A stretch of DNA of 6,417 nucleotides from an uncultured Chloroflexota bacterium (GCA_903930745.1 CAIYZX010000529.1:1-6417); one strand, 5' to 3'; positions 1 to 6,417 are shown, counted from the first letter of the stretch. The notes: generated by a model from the letters alone, not told the origin. Program-made: numbers and translations.

Positions 1-738
1 CTCGCGGAGGCCCCCGCGCACCGCGCCACCCACCACCGCGTCCGCGATCTCCCCGCGGCGGAGCGTCCCAGGGAGCGCCTGGCGATCCGCGGCCCCGGCA
101 CCCTCTCGGCCGCGGAGCTCATCGCCGTGGTCTGGGGCACGGGCAGCGGCGGCGCCAGCGCGGTCCAGCTCGCGGAGACGGCCCTCGCGAGGCACGAGAG
201 CGTGGGTGCGCTCGCACGCGCGACGGACGCGGAGCTGGAGTCGCTCCCCGGCGTTGGCCCGGCGAAGGCGGCGCGCCTGGCCGCCGCCTTCGAGCTGGGC
301 AGGCGAAGCGTGGCGGACTGGCCCGCAGGCAGGTGGTCCGTCAGGTCGCCGAGAGACGTCGCGGACAGGCTGCGGATGGAGATGGGCCGCCTGGAGCGCG
401 AGGAGCTCAGGGTCCTCGCCCTCAACGCCAAGAACGTCGTCCAGAAGGTGAGCATCGTCTACGTGGGCAACGTGAGCGCGAGCCTGGTCAGGATCGGCGA
501 GCTCTTCCGGGACGCGGTACGGCTGGACGCGAGCGGCATCGTCCTCGTCCACAACCACCCCAGTGGTGATCCCACCCCGTCCGCGGACGACCTCCACCTC
601 ACCGCCGAGGCCATTGCCGCCGGCCGGCTCCTGGACGTGGACGTCCTGGACCACGTGGTCATCGCCCACGACAGCTGGGTCAGCCTGCGCGATCGCGGCA
701 TCCCATTCGACCGTCCGGGTGCCGCCCGGGTCGCCTAG
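1..738 (+). CDS. radC: RadC-family JAMM/MPN domain protein (5' partial)
   Basis: The frame is open from base 1 to the TAG at 736-738, giving 245 residues, with no ATG or GTG before the conserved N-terminal block, so the start lies to the left. Seen in order: the RadC block with DLP at 16-18 and ERPRERL just after; a helix-hairpin-helix around 78-95 with GVGPAKA at 84-90; and a C-terminal JAMM/MPN domain with H184-x-H186, PSGD, S194 and D197, matching the HxH-x7-S-x2-D zinc motif. E134 or E135 in the EELRVLAL segment is the likely upstream glutamate of that motif. All metal-site residues are therefore present. RadC proteins usually have about 220-230 residues, so little is missing beyond an N-terminal extension. 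The family was named for a radiation phenotype later attributed to another gene; its cellular role is unsettled, and the fold suggests a metallo-hydrolase or nucleic-acid-linked function. It is followed by a promoter-bearing spacer, so the next gene is probably not co-transcribed. Family assignment is very sure, function is not. Confidence 0.96.
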   Translation, partial: LAEAPAHRATHHRVRDLPAAERPRERLAIRGPGTLSAAELIAVVWGTGSGGASAVQLAETALARHESVGALARATDAELESLPGVGPAKAARLAAAFELGRRSVADWPAGRWSVRSPRDVADRLRMEMGRLEREELRVLALNAKNVVQKVSIVYVGNVSASLVRIGELFRDAVRLDASGIVLVHNHPSGDPTPSADDLHLTAEAIAAGRLLDVDVLDHVVIAHDSWVSLRDRGIPFDRPGAARVA

Positions 739-846
739 CGGCGCGAGCGCTGTTGACGACGTGCGAACGGCCCACCGCCACCATCACCGCTCAGAGCAAG
801 GGTACTCACGACTTCGTCGGTGCCTGGAGTCAACGGAGGACAGAAC

Positions 847-868
847 GGTCACAGAATCGTCACGGCGC
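847..868 (+). promoter_or_regulatory. Candidate response-regulator site: two GTCAC units, 11 bp period
   Basis: GTCAC occurs at 848-852 and again at 859-863, exactly one helical turn apart, within 11-base units at 847-857 and 858-868. A third GTCAC lies at 909-913. The pair ends five bases before the candidate -35 element, where an activator would touch RNA polymerase. Established knowledge: OmpR-family regulators of high-GC Gram-positives, such as PhoP (11-nt direct repeat units with a GTTCACC core) and MtrA (GTCACA-like repeats), bind tandem sites like this. The match to either consensus is partial, so the regulator is not named. Confidence 0.3.
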
Positions 869-873
869 ACGGA

Positions 874-901
874 TGGACGCCGGTGCGCGCACTCGTAGAC
901 T
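874..901 (+). promoter_or_regulatory. Candidate sigma70-type promoter of the secreted-protein gene
   Basis: TGGACG at 874-879 matches four of six bases of the TTGACA -35 consensus. After a 16-base spacer, TAGACT at 896-901 fits the TANNNT -10 pattern. Transcription would begin near 907-909, leaving an untranslated leader of roughly 38 bases with a Shine-Dalgarno in place. The arrangement is coherent with the direct repeat just upstream, but such short motifs arise by chance and no experiment supports them. Confidence 0.35.
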
Positions 902-929
902 GTTGGTTGTCACGTTCGTGCCGTCTGCC

Positions 930-936
930 AGGGGAA
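930..936 (+). promoter_or_regulatory. Shine-Dalgarno that selects the start at 946
   Basis: The purine run AGGGGAA sits about ten bases before the ATG at 946 and about sixteen before the alternative ATG at 952. It supports 946 over 952. It also supports 946 over the in-frame ATG at 820, whose added 42 residues would bury the signal peptide. Confidence 0.6.
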
Positions 937-945
937 CAACTCGCC

Positions 946-3462
946 ATGTCCATGCGCCGTGCCATTTCAGCCATGCTGGTGGCCGCCGCGGTGCTCGTCG
1001 CCGCGCTGGTCGTCACCTCGCCGGCCCCGTCCGGCCGCCCCGTCACCCCGGAAGCCCCCAACGGCGGCAACGCCAACGACAACGGTGGCGGCAACGGCAA
1101 CCAGGGCGTCTCGGGCGACAGGATGGTGATCGCCGAGGCCGTCGCGCACGACGTCTCCCAACCGCTCCGCAAGATCAGCCCGAGCATCACCAAGGGCGAG
1201 CGCGGCGAGCGCGACGAGGAGGAGGACGGCGAGAACGGCGAGGTGGTCGCGGATCGCGACCAGCTGCTGGACCCGGCGAAGCCGCGTGGCAAGGACGCGG
1301 CAGTCCAGGGCGCGGGCGTGGTCAACACGACCGCCGTCTCGGCCCCAGGCCAGAGCTTCGACGGGCTCACCAACCTCAACGGCGTGCTCCCGCCGGACAC
1401 CACCGGCGACGTTGGCCCCAACCACTACGTGCAGTGGGTCAACCTCTCCATGGCCGTCTACTCCAAGACCGGCGCGCTCCTCTGGGGACCGTCCAACGGC
1501 AACGCGATCTGGTCCGGCTTCGGAGGCGTCTGCTCCACCCGGAACGACGGTGACCCCATCGTCCAGTACGACCAGGCGGCGGACCGCTGGATGATCGCCC
1601 AGTTCTCGGTGCCCGGTGGCGCGTCCGGCTACCACGAGTGCATCGCGGTCTCCCAGACCGGGGATCCCACCGGCGCCTGGTACCGCTACGACTTCCTCTA
1701 CAGCTCCACGCTCATGAACGACTACCCGCACTTCGGCGTCTGGCCGGACGGGTACTACATGACCGTCAACCAGTTCAAGAACGGCCTCAGCTGGGCCGGC
1801 CAGGGCGTGGCCGTCTTCGAGCGCGACAGGATGCTCGCGGGCCAGACCGCCCGGATGGTGATGCTGGACCTCAACACGGTCGATCCCAAATTGGGCGGCA
1901 TGCTCCCGGCGGACTGGGACGGCACCACGGCCCCGCCGGCCGGCGCCCCCAACCCGTTCGCCATCTTCGACGACGACGCCTGGGCCTACTCCCCGGACCA
2001 GGTCCAGGTCTGGAACTTCCACGTTGACTGGACCAACACCGCCGCCTCCACCTTCACGAAGAGCGTGGCCCTCCCGGTGGCGTCCTTCGACTCCGACATG
2101 TGCGCCTACGCGCGCAACTGCATCGCGCAGAGCGGCACCACCACCAAGGTGGACGCGTTGTCCGACCGGCTGATGTACCGGCTCCAGTACCGCAACTTCG
2201 GCGACCACCAGGCGCTGGTGATGAACCACACCGTGGACGTCACCGGCACGGACCGGGCGGGCATCCGCTGGTACGAGCTCCGCAACACCGGCACGGGCTG
2301 GTCCGTGTACCAGCAGAGCACGTACTCGCCGGACGCCACCAACCGCTGGGTCGGCTCCATCGCCATGAACGGCAAGGGCGGCATCGGCCTCGGCTACTCC
2401 GCCTCGTCCGCCTCCATGTACCCCGCGATCCGCTACACCGGCCGCGTGGCCACGGACCCGCTCAACACCATGGCCCAGGGCGAGGGCACGATCGTCAACG
2501 GCACCGGCGCGCAGACGCACACCGCCGGCCGCTGGGGCGACTACTCCACGCTCTCGGTTGACCCCGTGGACGACTGCACGTTCTGGTACACCGGCGAGTA
2601 CGTGAAGACCACCGGCAGCGCGCCGTGGGTCACCCGGATCGGCTCGTTCCAGCTGCCGGACTGCGTCTCCACGCCGCCCACCACCGGCAACATCGCCGGC
2701 AAGGTCATCGACAGCATCACGTCCGCGGCCGTCTCCGGCGCCACGGTCACGCTCAACAGCTCCACCACCGCCACCACGGACGCCAGCGGCAACTACAGCT
2801 TCAGCGCCCTGGCCCCGGACACCACGTACACCATCACGGTCTCCAAGACCGGCTACACGTCACAGACCAGCGGCGCCCTCACCGTGACCGCGGGCTCCAC
2901 CACCACGGCGAACATCTCGCTCGTGGCGCTGCCCATCACCAACCTGGGCCCGCTGAACCCCACCACCTATGCAGCCGTCACCACGGCCGGCGACAAGAAC
3001 GGCTACGAGGGGACGCCAGCGAACCTGCTCGCCATCGACGGCCTGTGGGCGACCGATGCGAACAGCGGCTCGCAGAACAACACCAGCTGCACCTCGGCGG
3101 CCCGTGACGCGGAGATCCTCTCCGGCTACGGCGTCCCGGTTCCGGCGGGCAGCACCGTCAAGGGAATCACGGTGAAGCTGACGGCCAAGGCCAGCACCAC
3201 CACCGGCTCGCCGAAGATCTGCGTCCTCCTGAGCCCGGACAACGGCATCACGTGGACGGCCGCCCAGACCACCGCCACGCTGGGCACGGCAACGGCCGGC
3301 CTCAGCTACACGCTGGGCTCCACGACCAACACCTGGGGCCGTACCTGGACGTCGGGGCAGCTGGCCAACGGCAGCTTCCTCGTCCGCGTGGTGGACATCG
3401 CGTCCTCCACGAAGGTCACCTTCTCCCTGGACGGCGTCACGGTGCAGGTCACGTACCAGTAG
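946..3462 (+). CDS. Large secreted multidomain protein with carboxypeptidase-regulatory-like domain
   Basis: The product has 838 residues. R4 and R5 precede a hydrophobic stretch at about 6-23, a clear Sec-type signal peptide; no lipobox cysteine follows and no LPxTG or C-terminal membrane anchor is seen, so it is probably released. A Gly/Asn-rich linker (39-58) and an acidic stretch (83-99) precede a large domain (about 125-575). That domain has landmarks DVGPNHYVQW at 155-164, RWGDYS at 529-534 and CTFWYT at 544-549, which I recognise from secreted proteins of environmental bacteria, mostly of unknown function. Residues about 581-662 form a carboxypeptidase-regulatory-like beta-sandwich (GNIAGKV, GATVTL, DASGNYSF, GYTSQ). 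Residues about 663-838 form a beta-rich module with YTLG and TWGRTW at 788-801. Eight cysteines (196, 232, 386, 392, 544, 573, 715, 759), an even number, fit disulfides outside the cytoplasm. No catalytic motif is evident. A role in surface interaction or carbohydrate binding is possible but is inference only. Confidence 0.93.
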   Translation: MSMRRAISAMLVAAAVLVAALVVTSPAPSGRPVTPEAPNGGNANDNGGGNGNQGVSGDRMVIAEAVAHDVSQPLRKISPSITKGERGERDEEEDGENGEVVADRDQLLDPAKPRGKDAAVQGAGVVNTTAVSAPGQSFDGLTNLNGVLPPDTTGDVGPNHYVQWVNLSMAVYSKTGALLWGPSNGNAIWSGFGGVCSTRNDGDPIVQYDQAADRWMIAQFSVPGGASGYHECIAVSQTGDPTGAWYRYDFLYSSTLMNDYPHFGVWPDGYYMTVNQFKNGLSWAGQGVAVFERDRMLAGQTARMVMLDLNTVDPKLGGMLPADWDGTTAPPAGAPNPFAIFDDDAWAYSPDQVQVWNFHVDWTNTAASTFTKSVALPVASFDSDMCAYARNCIAQSGTTTKVDALSDRLMYRLQYRNFGDHQALVMNHTVDVTGTDRAGIRWYELRNTGTGWSVYQQSTYSPDATNRWVGSIAMNGKGGIGLGYSASSASMYPAIRYTGRVATDPLNTMAQGEGTIVNGTGAQTHTAGRWGDYSTLSVDPVDDCTFWYTGEYVKTTGSAPWVTRIGSFQLPDCVSTPPTTGNIAGKVIDSITSAAVSGATVTLNSSTTATTDASGNYSFSALAPDTTYTITVSKTGYTSQTSGALTVTAGSTTTANISLVALPITNLGPLNPTTYAAVTTAGDKNGYEGTPANLLAIDGLWATDANSGSQNNTSCTSAARDAEILSGYGVPVPAGSTVKGITVKLTAKASTTTGSPKICVLLSPDNGITWTAAQTTATLGTATAGLSYTLGSTTNTWGRTWTSGQLANGSFLVRVVDIASSTKVTFSLDGVTVQVTYQ

Positions 3463-3486
3463 GCCGCTCCCCGCTCCAAGCACATG

Positions 3487-3522
3487 GCGACGGCCGCTCC
3501 GGGCAACCGGGGCGGCCGTCGC
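3487..3522 (+). terminator. Strong hairpin terminator without U-tract, GCAA tetraloop
   Basis: Bases 3487-3502 pair with 3507-3522: fifteen Watson-Crick pairs and one G-U (3498 with 3511), with no bulge. The loop 3503-3506 is GCAA, a GNRA tetraloop. It begins 24 bases after the stop codon of the secreted-protein gene. Only GATT follows, so it lacks the U-run of a classical intrinsic terminator, as is common in high-GC bacteria. It separates the secreted-protein unit from the HSP90 operon and could also protect the 3' end of the message. Confidence 0.8.
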
Positions 3523-3550
3523 GATTCCCCGCCATGGCGCGTATTCCCGG

Positions 3551-3559
3551 TGCTACCGT
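3551..3559 (+). promoter_or_regulatory. Candidate extended -10 promoter for a leaderless HSP90 transcript
   Basis: TGC followed by TACCGT fits an extended -10 (TGN-TANNNT). It ends six bases before the A of the ATG at 3566, the spacing expected if transcription starts on or next to the start codon. No Shine-Dalgarno is seen before that ATG, and no convincing -35 lies near 3530, which fits both an extended -10 and leaderless translation. Confidence 0.45.
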
Positions 3560-3565
3560 GCCCGG

Positions 3566-5398
3566 ATGGAGCGCACCTTCCAGGTTGACCTGCACGGCCT
3601 CGTTGACCTGCTGTCAGAGCACCTCTACAGCAGCCCGCGCGTCTTCGTCCGAGAGCTGCTCCAGAACGCCGTGGATGCGATCACCGCGCGGCGCGCACTG
3701 GACCCGGATCACCGGGGCGCCATCGCCATCGAGCTGATCCCGGAGACGCCGCAGCACACGGCCACGCTCGTGGTCACAGACGACGGCATCGGCCTCTCCC
3801 AGCAGGACGCCGAGACGTTTCTTGCCACCATCGGCCGCAGCTCCAAGCGCGACGCCATCGGCCACCTCCGGCGCGAGTTCCTGGGGCAGTTCGGCATCGG
3901 CCTGCTGTCCTGCTTCACCGTCTCGGACGAGATCGTGGTGGTCAGCCGGTCCGCCGCGGGCGGGAGCGCCGTTGAGTGGCGCGGGCGCCAGGACGGGACG
4001 TACACGGTGCGCGAGATCGAGGCGGAGATCGCCGTCGGCACGCGCGTGTACCTGCGGGCGCGCGAGGACTCAGGCGAATGGTTCCTGCCGGAGACCATCC
4101 GGGAGCTGATCGCCCACTTCGGCGAGTTCCTCCCCGTGCCCGCGACGTTCCGCGTCGAGGGCGGGGGACCCGCCACAGCCACCGCAGCCACCGACACCGT
4201 CACCGGCGCACCGTTCCCCTGGGAGATCGAGGACCCGGTGGACGAGCTCCGCCAGCGCCGCCTGGTGCAGGACGCCGAGACACGCCTGGGCGCCGCCGTC
4301 CTGGACGTCGTCCCGCTGCAGTCCGCCGCGGGCGGCATCCGCGGCCTGGGCTACATCCTCGGGGGCTCCATCAGCCCCGTCGCCCGCCCGGCACACCGCG
4401 TCTACCTCAAGCGGATGCTCCTGGGCGAGCAGGTGGAGCACCTGCTGCCGGACTGGGCCTTCTTCGTCCGCGCCATGGTGGACACCACGGAGCTCGCCCC
4501 CACCGCGTCCCGCGAGCAGCTGTACGAGGACGGTCTCCTGGACGCCACCCGGGAGGAGCTGGGCCAGGCGCTCCGTGACGCGCTCCTCGCCATGGCCGAG
4601 ACGGACCCGGATCGCCTCCGGCGCATCGTGGACGTGCACTACCTGGGCCTCAAGGCCCTCGCGGTCCACGACGACGAGTTCCTTGCCCTCTTCGCGGACT
4701 GGCTTCCGGTGGAGACGGCGCGTGGCCGGATGACGCTTGGCCACCTGCGCCGGAGCGGCGCCAGGCTCCGGTACACCAGGAACCACGCCGACTTCCAGCA
4801 GCTGGCCCAGGTGGACGCAGCCCGCGACGCCGCGGTGGTGGACGGCGGTCTCGTCTACGACGCCGAGCTGGTATCGCGGCTCCCTGCCATCTTCCCCGAC
4901 GTGACGGCCGAGGTGGTGGACGCAACGGACTTCATCGAGGGGTTCGAGGCGCCGGCGCCGGACGACCGGTTCGCGGCGGAACGCCTGCTCGGAGCGGCGA
5001 CGGCGGTCCTGGCCCCTTTCGACTGCGACCCCGAGATCCGCACGTTCCAGCCGGCCTCGCTGCCCAGCCTGCTGAGCACGCCCGATGCCGCCCTCTTCCG
5101 GAGCCAGCTCTCGAGGTCCCGCAAGGACGCTTCGCCGCTCTGGGCCTCCATCCTCGACGACCTGGCCACCACGGCGCCCGAAGGACGCTCGCAGCTCTGC
5201 TTCAACCTGGCGAACCCGATGGTCCAGCGCGTCGCCGCGCTCCGGGACCCACAGGCGCTGGCCGCCACGGTGGGGATCATGTACGTCCAGGCGATGCTGT
5301 TGGGCCGCCACCCGGTGGGCGATCGCGAGCTTGGCCTGATGAGCGATGCTGTGGGCCACCTCCTGGACTGGTCCGTGCCGGACGGCGGCACCCGCTGA
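3566..5398 (+). CDS. Divergent HSP90-family ATPase (HtpG-like)
   Basis: The product has 610 residues, close to the 600-630 of bacterial HtpG. The N-terminal GHKL ATPase domain is intact: E30 and N34 in RELLQNAVDAI (catalytic Glu and magnesium-binding Asn), D72 in DDGIG, and GQFGIG at 107-112. The lid between IGRSSKRD and GQFGIG is about ten residues, shorter than in canonical HtpG. The middle domain ends in TASREQL, where R316 aligns with the catalytic arginine of the HSP90 middle domain. The C-terminal third (about 350-610) is poorly like E. coli HtpG, and the chain ends in VPDGGTR without the eukaryotic MEEVD tail. An Ala/Thr-rich insert lies at about 199-215. The start gives MERTFQVDL, the usual opening of this subfamily in high-GC bacteria. 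It probably acts as a cytosolic ATP-dependent chaperone. The stop overlaps the start of the next gene by one base. HSP90-family membership is sure; the clients are unknown. Confidence 0.95.
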   Translation: MERTFQVDLHGLVDLLSEHLYSSPRVFVRELLQNAVDAITARRALDPDHRGAIAIELIPETPQHTATLVVTDDGIGLSQQDAETFLATIGRSSKRDAIGHLRREFLGQFGIGLLSCFTVSDEIVVVSRSAAGGSAVEWRGRQDGTYTVREIEAEIAVGTRVYLRAREDSGEWFLPETIRELIAHFGEFLPVPATFRVEGGGPATATAATDTVTGAPFPWEIEDPVDELRQRRLVQDAETRLGAAVLDVVPLQSAAGGIRGLGYILGGSISPVARPAHRVYLKRMLLGEQVEHLLPDWAFFVRAMVDTTELAPTASREQLYEDGLLDATREELGQALRDALLAMAETDPDRLRRIVDVHYLGLKALAVHDDEFLALFADWLPVETARGRMTLGHLRRSGARLRYTRNHADFQQLAQVDAARDAAVVDGGLVYDAELVSRLPAIFPDVTAEVVDATDFIEGFEAPAPDDRFAAERLLGAATAVLAPFDCDPEIRTFQPASLPSLLSTPDAALFRSQLSRSRKDASPLWASILDDLATTAPEGRSQLCFNLANPMVQRVAALRDPQALAATVGIMYVQAMLLGRHPVGDRELGLMSDAVGHLLDWSVPDGGTR

Positions 5399-6417
5399 TG
5401 CCCAGCCTTCGCGCCGACGTGACCCGCCTGCGGTCGCAGGCTCGAGAGACGCCGCACGGCCCCGCGCAGATCGCCGTCCTGGAGGAGGCAACGGCGCTGG
5501 CGGACCGGTCTGGCGACGAGGAGCTGGCGACCGACGTCCGCCTGCAGCTGTCCGAGGCGACCATGTTCGGCGGGGCGCCGGACCGGTCCATCGCCACGTT
5601 CGCCTGGCTGCTGGCCGCGCTGGACCGGGACCCTGCGGGCCGCCGGTCGTGGGCGATCATCTGGCAGTACAAGTGGGCGATCAGCAACCTGGTGGACTTC
5701 GCCGAGATCCCCCTGGCCCAGATCCGGGCGGCCATCGACGACTTCGAGGCCAGGGCCCGGCGCCTGGGCGGCGGCCATCGGGCGGCGCTCAAGATGCGAG
5801 CGGCGCTGGCCCGGGACATCGGCGACACCGCGGGCCTCCGCGACGGCTTCACCGCCTGGCAGCAGAGCCCGCGCGACAACCTGACCGACTGTTCCGCATG
5901 CGACCGGCACGCGGCGGTGGAGCACCAGCTGGCCCTGGGCAGGCCGGCGCGGGCGCTTCGCGAGGCCCAGCCCATCATCGACGGCAAGAGCCGGTGCGCG
6001 GAGGTGCCCCACGAGACGTTCCCGCTGCTGCTGGCCCCGCTGCGTGAGGCCGGCGAGGCGGAGCTCGCGGACCAGCTGGCCAAGCGGGGCTACGAGCTCG
6101 TGAAGGGCAACCCGGAGTTCCTGGTCTCCGTGGGCCGCCTCCTGGGCGACCGGGCGGACACGCTGGCGCTCGGCCGGGCGTGGGACATGTTCGAACGCCA
6201 CCTGCCGTGGCTCGTGGAGCAGCGCGCCGGCAGACGCCAGCTCCTGTTCCTCCTGGACGCACGCCGGTTCCTGGCAACCTACGCCGCAATCGGGGGCGAG
6301 GACGATGCGCCGGTGCGCGTGCCCGCGGGCTTCCTGGGTCCCGAACCGGGCCGGCCTGCCATCCGCGAGGTGACCGTGGAGGTGGACCGCCGCCTGGACG
6401 CACTGGTCCCGGCCTTC
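5398..6417 (+). CDS. HSP90-linked TPR-like protein with Cys/His cluster (3' partial)
   Basis: The ATG at 5398 shares its A with the TGA of the HSP90 gene, so translation is probably coupled; no good Shine-Dalgarno precedes it. The frame stays open for 340 residues to the window edge. The sequence is alpha-helical in character, with repeated Ala/Leu-rich amphipathic segments of about 30-40 residues, such as those at 24-53 and 213-250. This resembles degenerate tetratricopeptide repeats, but no single repeat is a clean consensus match. C165-x2-C168 with nearby H171, followed by C200-x4-H205 in the CAEVPH segment, forms a possible metal site. From memory, similar proteins with CxxC and CAEVPH motifs accompany HSP90-like genes in actinobacteria. 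No signal peptide or membrane segment is seen, so it is probably cytosolic. A role as partner or client adaptor of the HSP90 ATPase is inferred from the gene pairing alone. Confidence 0.85.
   Translation, partial: MPSLRADVTRLRSQARETPHGPAQIAVLEEATALADRSGDEELATDVRLQLSEATMFGGAPDRSIATFAWLLAALDRDPAGRRSWAIIWQYKWAISNLVDFAEIPLAQIRAAIDDFEARARRLGGGHRAALKMRAALARDIGDTAGLRDGFTAWQQSPRDNLTDCSACDRHAAVEHQLALGRPARALREAQPIIDGKSRCAEVPHETFPLLLAPLREAGEAELADQLAKRGYELVKGNPEFLVSVGRLLGDRADTLALGRAWDMFERHLPWLVEQRAGRRQLLFLLDARRFLATYAAIGGEDDAPVRVPAGFLGPEPGRPAIREVTVEVDRRLDALVPAF

Noticed and set aside
753..758. TTGACG as a -35 element just after radC
   Set aside because: No -10-like TANNNT lies 16-18 bases downstream, and the motif is one of several GTTGAC copies explained by the GTCGAC/GTTGAC bias.
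739..760. Possible radC terminator hairpin in the GC-rich bases after its stop
   Set aside because: Only a few base pairs can form and no U-tract follows, far weaker than the hairpin at 3487-3522.
820..945. In-frame ATG at 820 as start of the secreted protein
   Set aside because: It would add 42 residues before a clear signal peptide and lacks a Shine-Dalgarno; the ATG at 946 has AGGGGAA at good spacing.
753..1553. + strand frame of 266 codons overlapping the start of the secreted-protein gene
   Set aside because: The translation is Arg/Gln/Gly-rich low complexity. It is out of frame with the signal peptide and conserved domain.
967..2520. 517-codon open frame on the minus strand opposite the secreted-protein gene
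   Set aside because: It is the mirror of strong third-position G/C bias. Its translation is rich in Val, Gly, Arg and His with no recognisable domain, while the + strand frame has a signal peptide and known modules.
4070..6201. Long minus-strand open frames opposite the HSP90 and TPR-like genes (4070-5491 and 4855-6201)
   Set aside because: They are low-complexity Arg/Ala/Gly translations overlapping each other and two well-supported + strand genes, with no family resemblance.
3566..6417. Reading the HSP90/TPR-like pair as an anti-phage defence module
   Set aside because: No nuclease, toxin, integrase or other defence gene is nearby, the flanking genes look chromosomal, and no codon-use shift suggests recent transfer.

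Overview
This is a GC-rich (about 70%) bacterial chromosomal segment with every supported gene on the + strand. The 3' end of a radC gene comes first, then a monocistronic gene for a large secreted multidomain protein. A tightly coupled pair follows: a divergent HSP90-family ATPase and a Cys/His-containing helical, probably TPR-like, partner that runs off the right edge. Strong third-position G/C bias, a terminator lacking a U-tract and a probable leaderless start suggest a high-GC lineage such as Actinomycetota or Chloroflexota. The HSP90 and partner recall actinobacterial homologues, while the secreted protein's modules recall Chloroflexota and other environmental bacteria. The phylum cannot be fixed from this window.

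Layout. Positions 1-738 hold RadC (JAMM/MPN fold with helix-hairpin-helix), whose start lies to the left. Positions 739-945 are a 207 bp spacer. It contains a two-unit direct repeat with 11 bp period, a candidate sigma70-type promoter just after it, and a Shine-Dalgarno that fixes the next start. Positions 946-3462 encode a secreted protein of 838 residues: signal peptide, low-complexity and acidic N-terminal segment, a large conserved extracellular domain, a carboxypeptidase-regulatory-like beta-sandwich, and a C-terminal beta-rich module. A 16-pair hairpin with a GCAA tetraloop (3487-3522) closes that unit. An extended -10 element then ends six bases before the ATG of the HSP90-family gene (3566-5398). 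The TGA of that gene shares its last base with the ATG of the fourth gene (5398 to beyond 6417).

How the genes relate. RadC and the secreted protein look like independent transcription units. The last two genes look like one operon with translational coupling, which suggests that the HSP90-like ATPase and its partner act together, perhaps as chaperone and co-chaperone or client adaptor. No mobile element, CRISPR array, tRNA or rRNA was seen. At the compositional level, GTCGAC is absent while GTTGAC is unexpectedly frequent.
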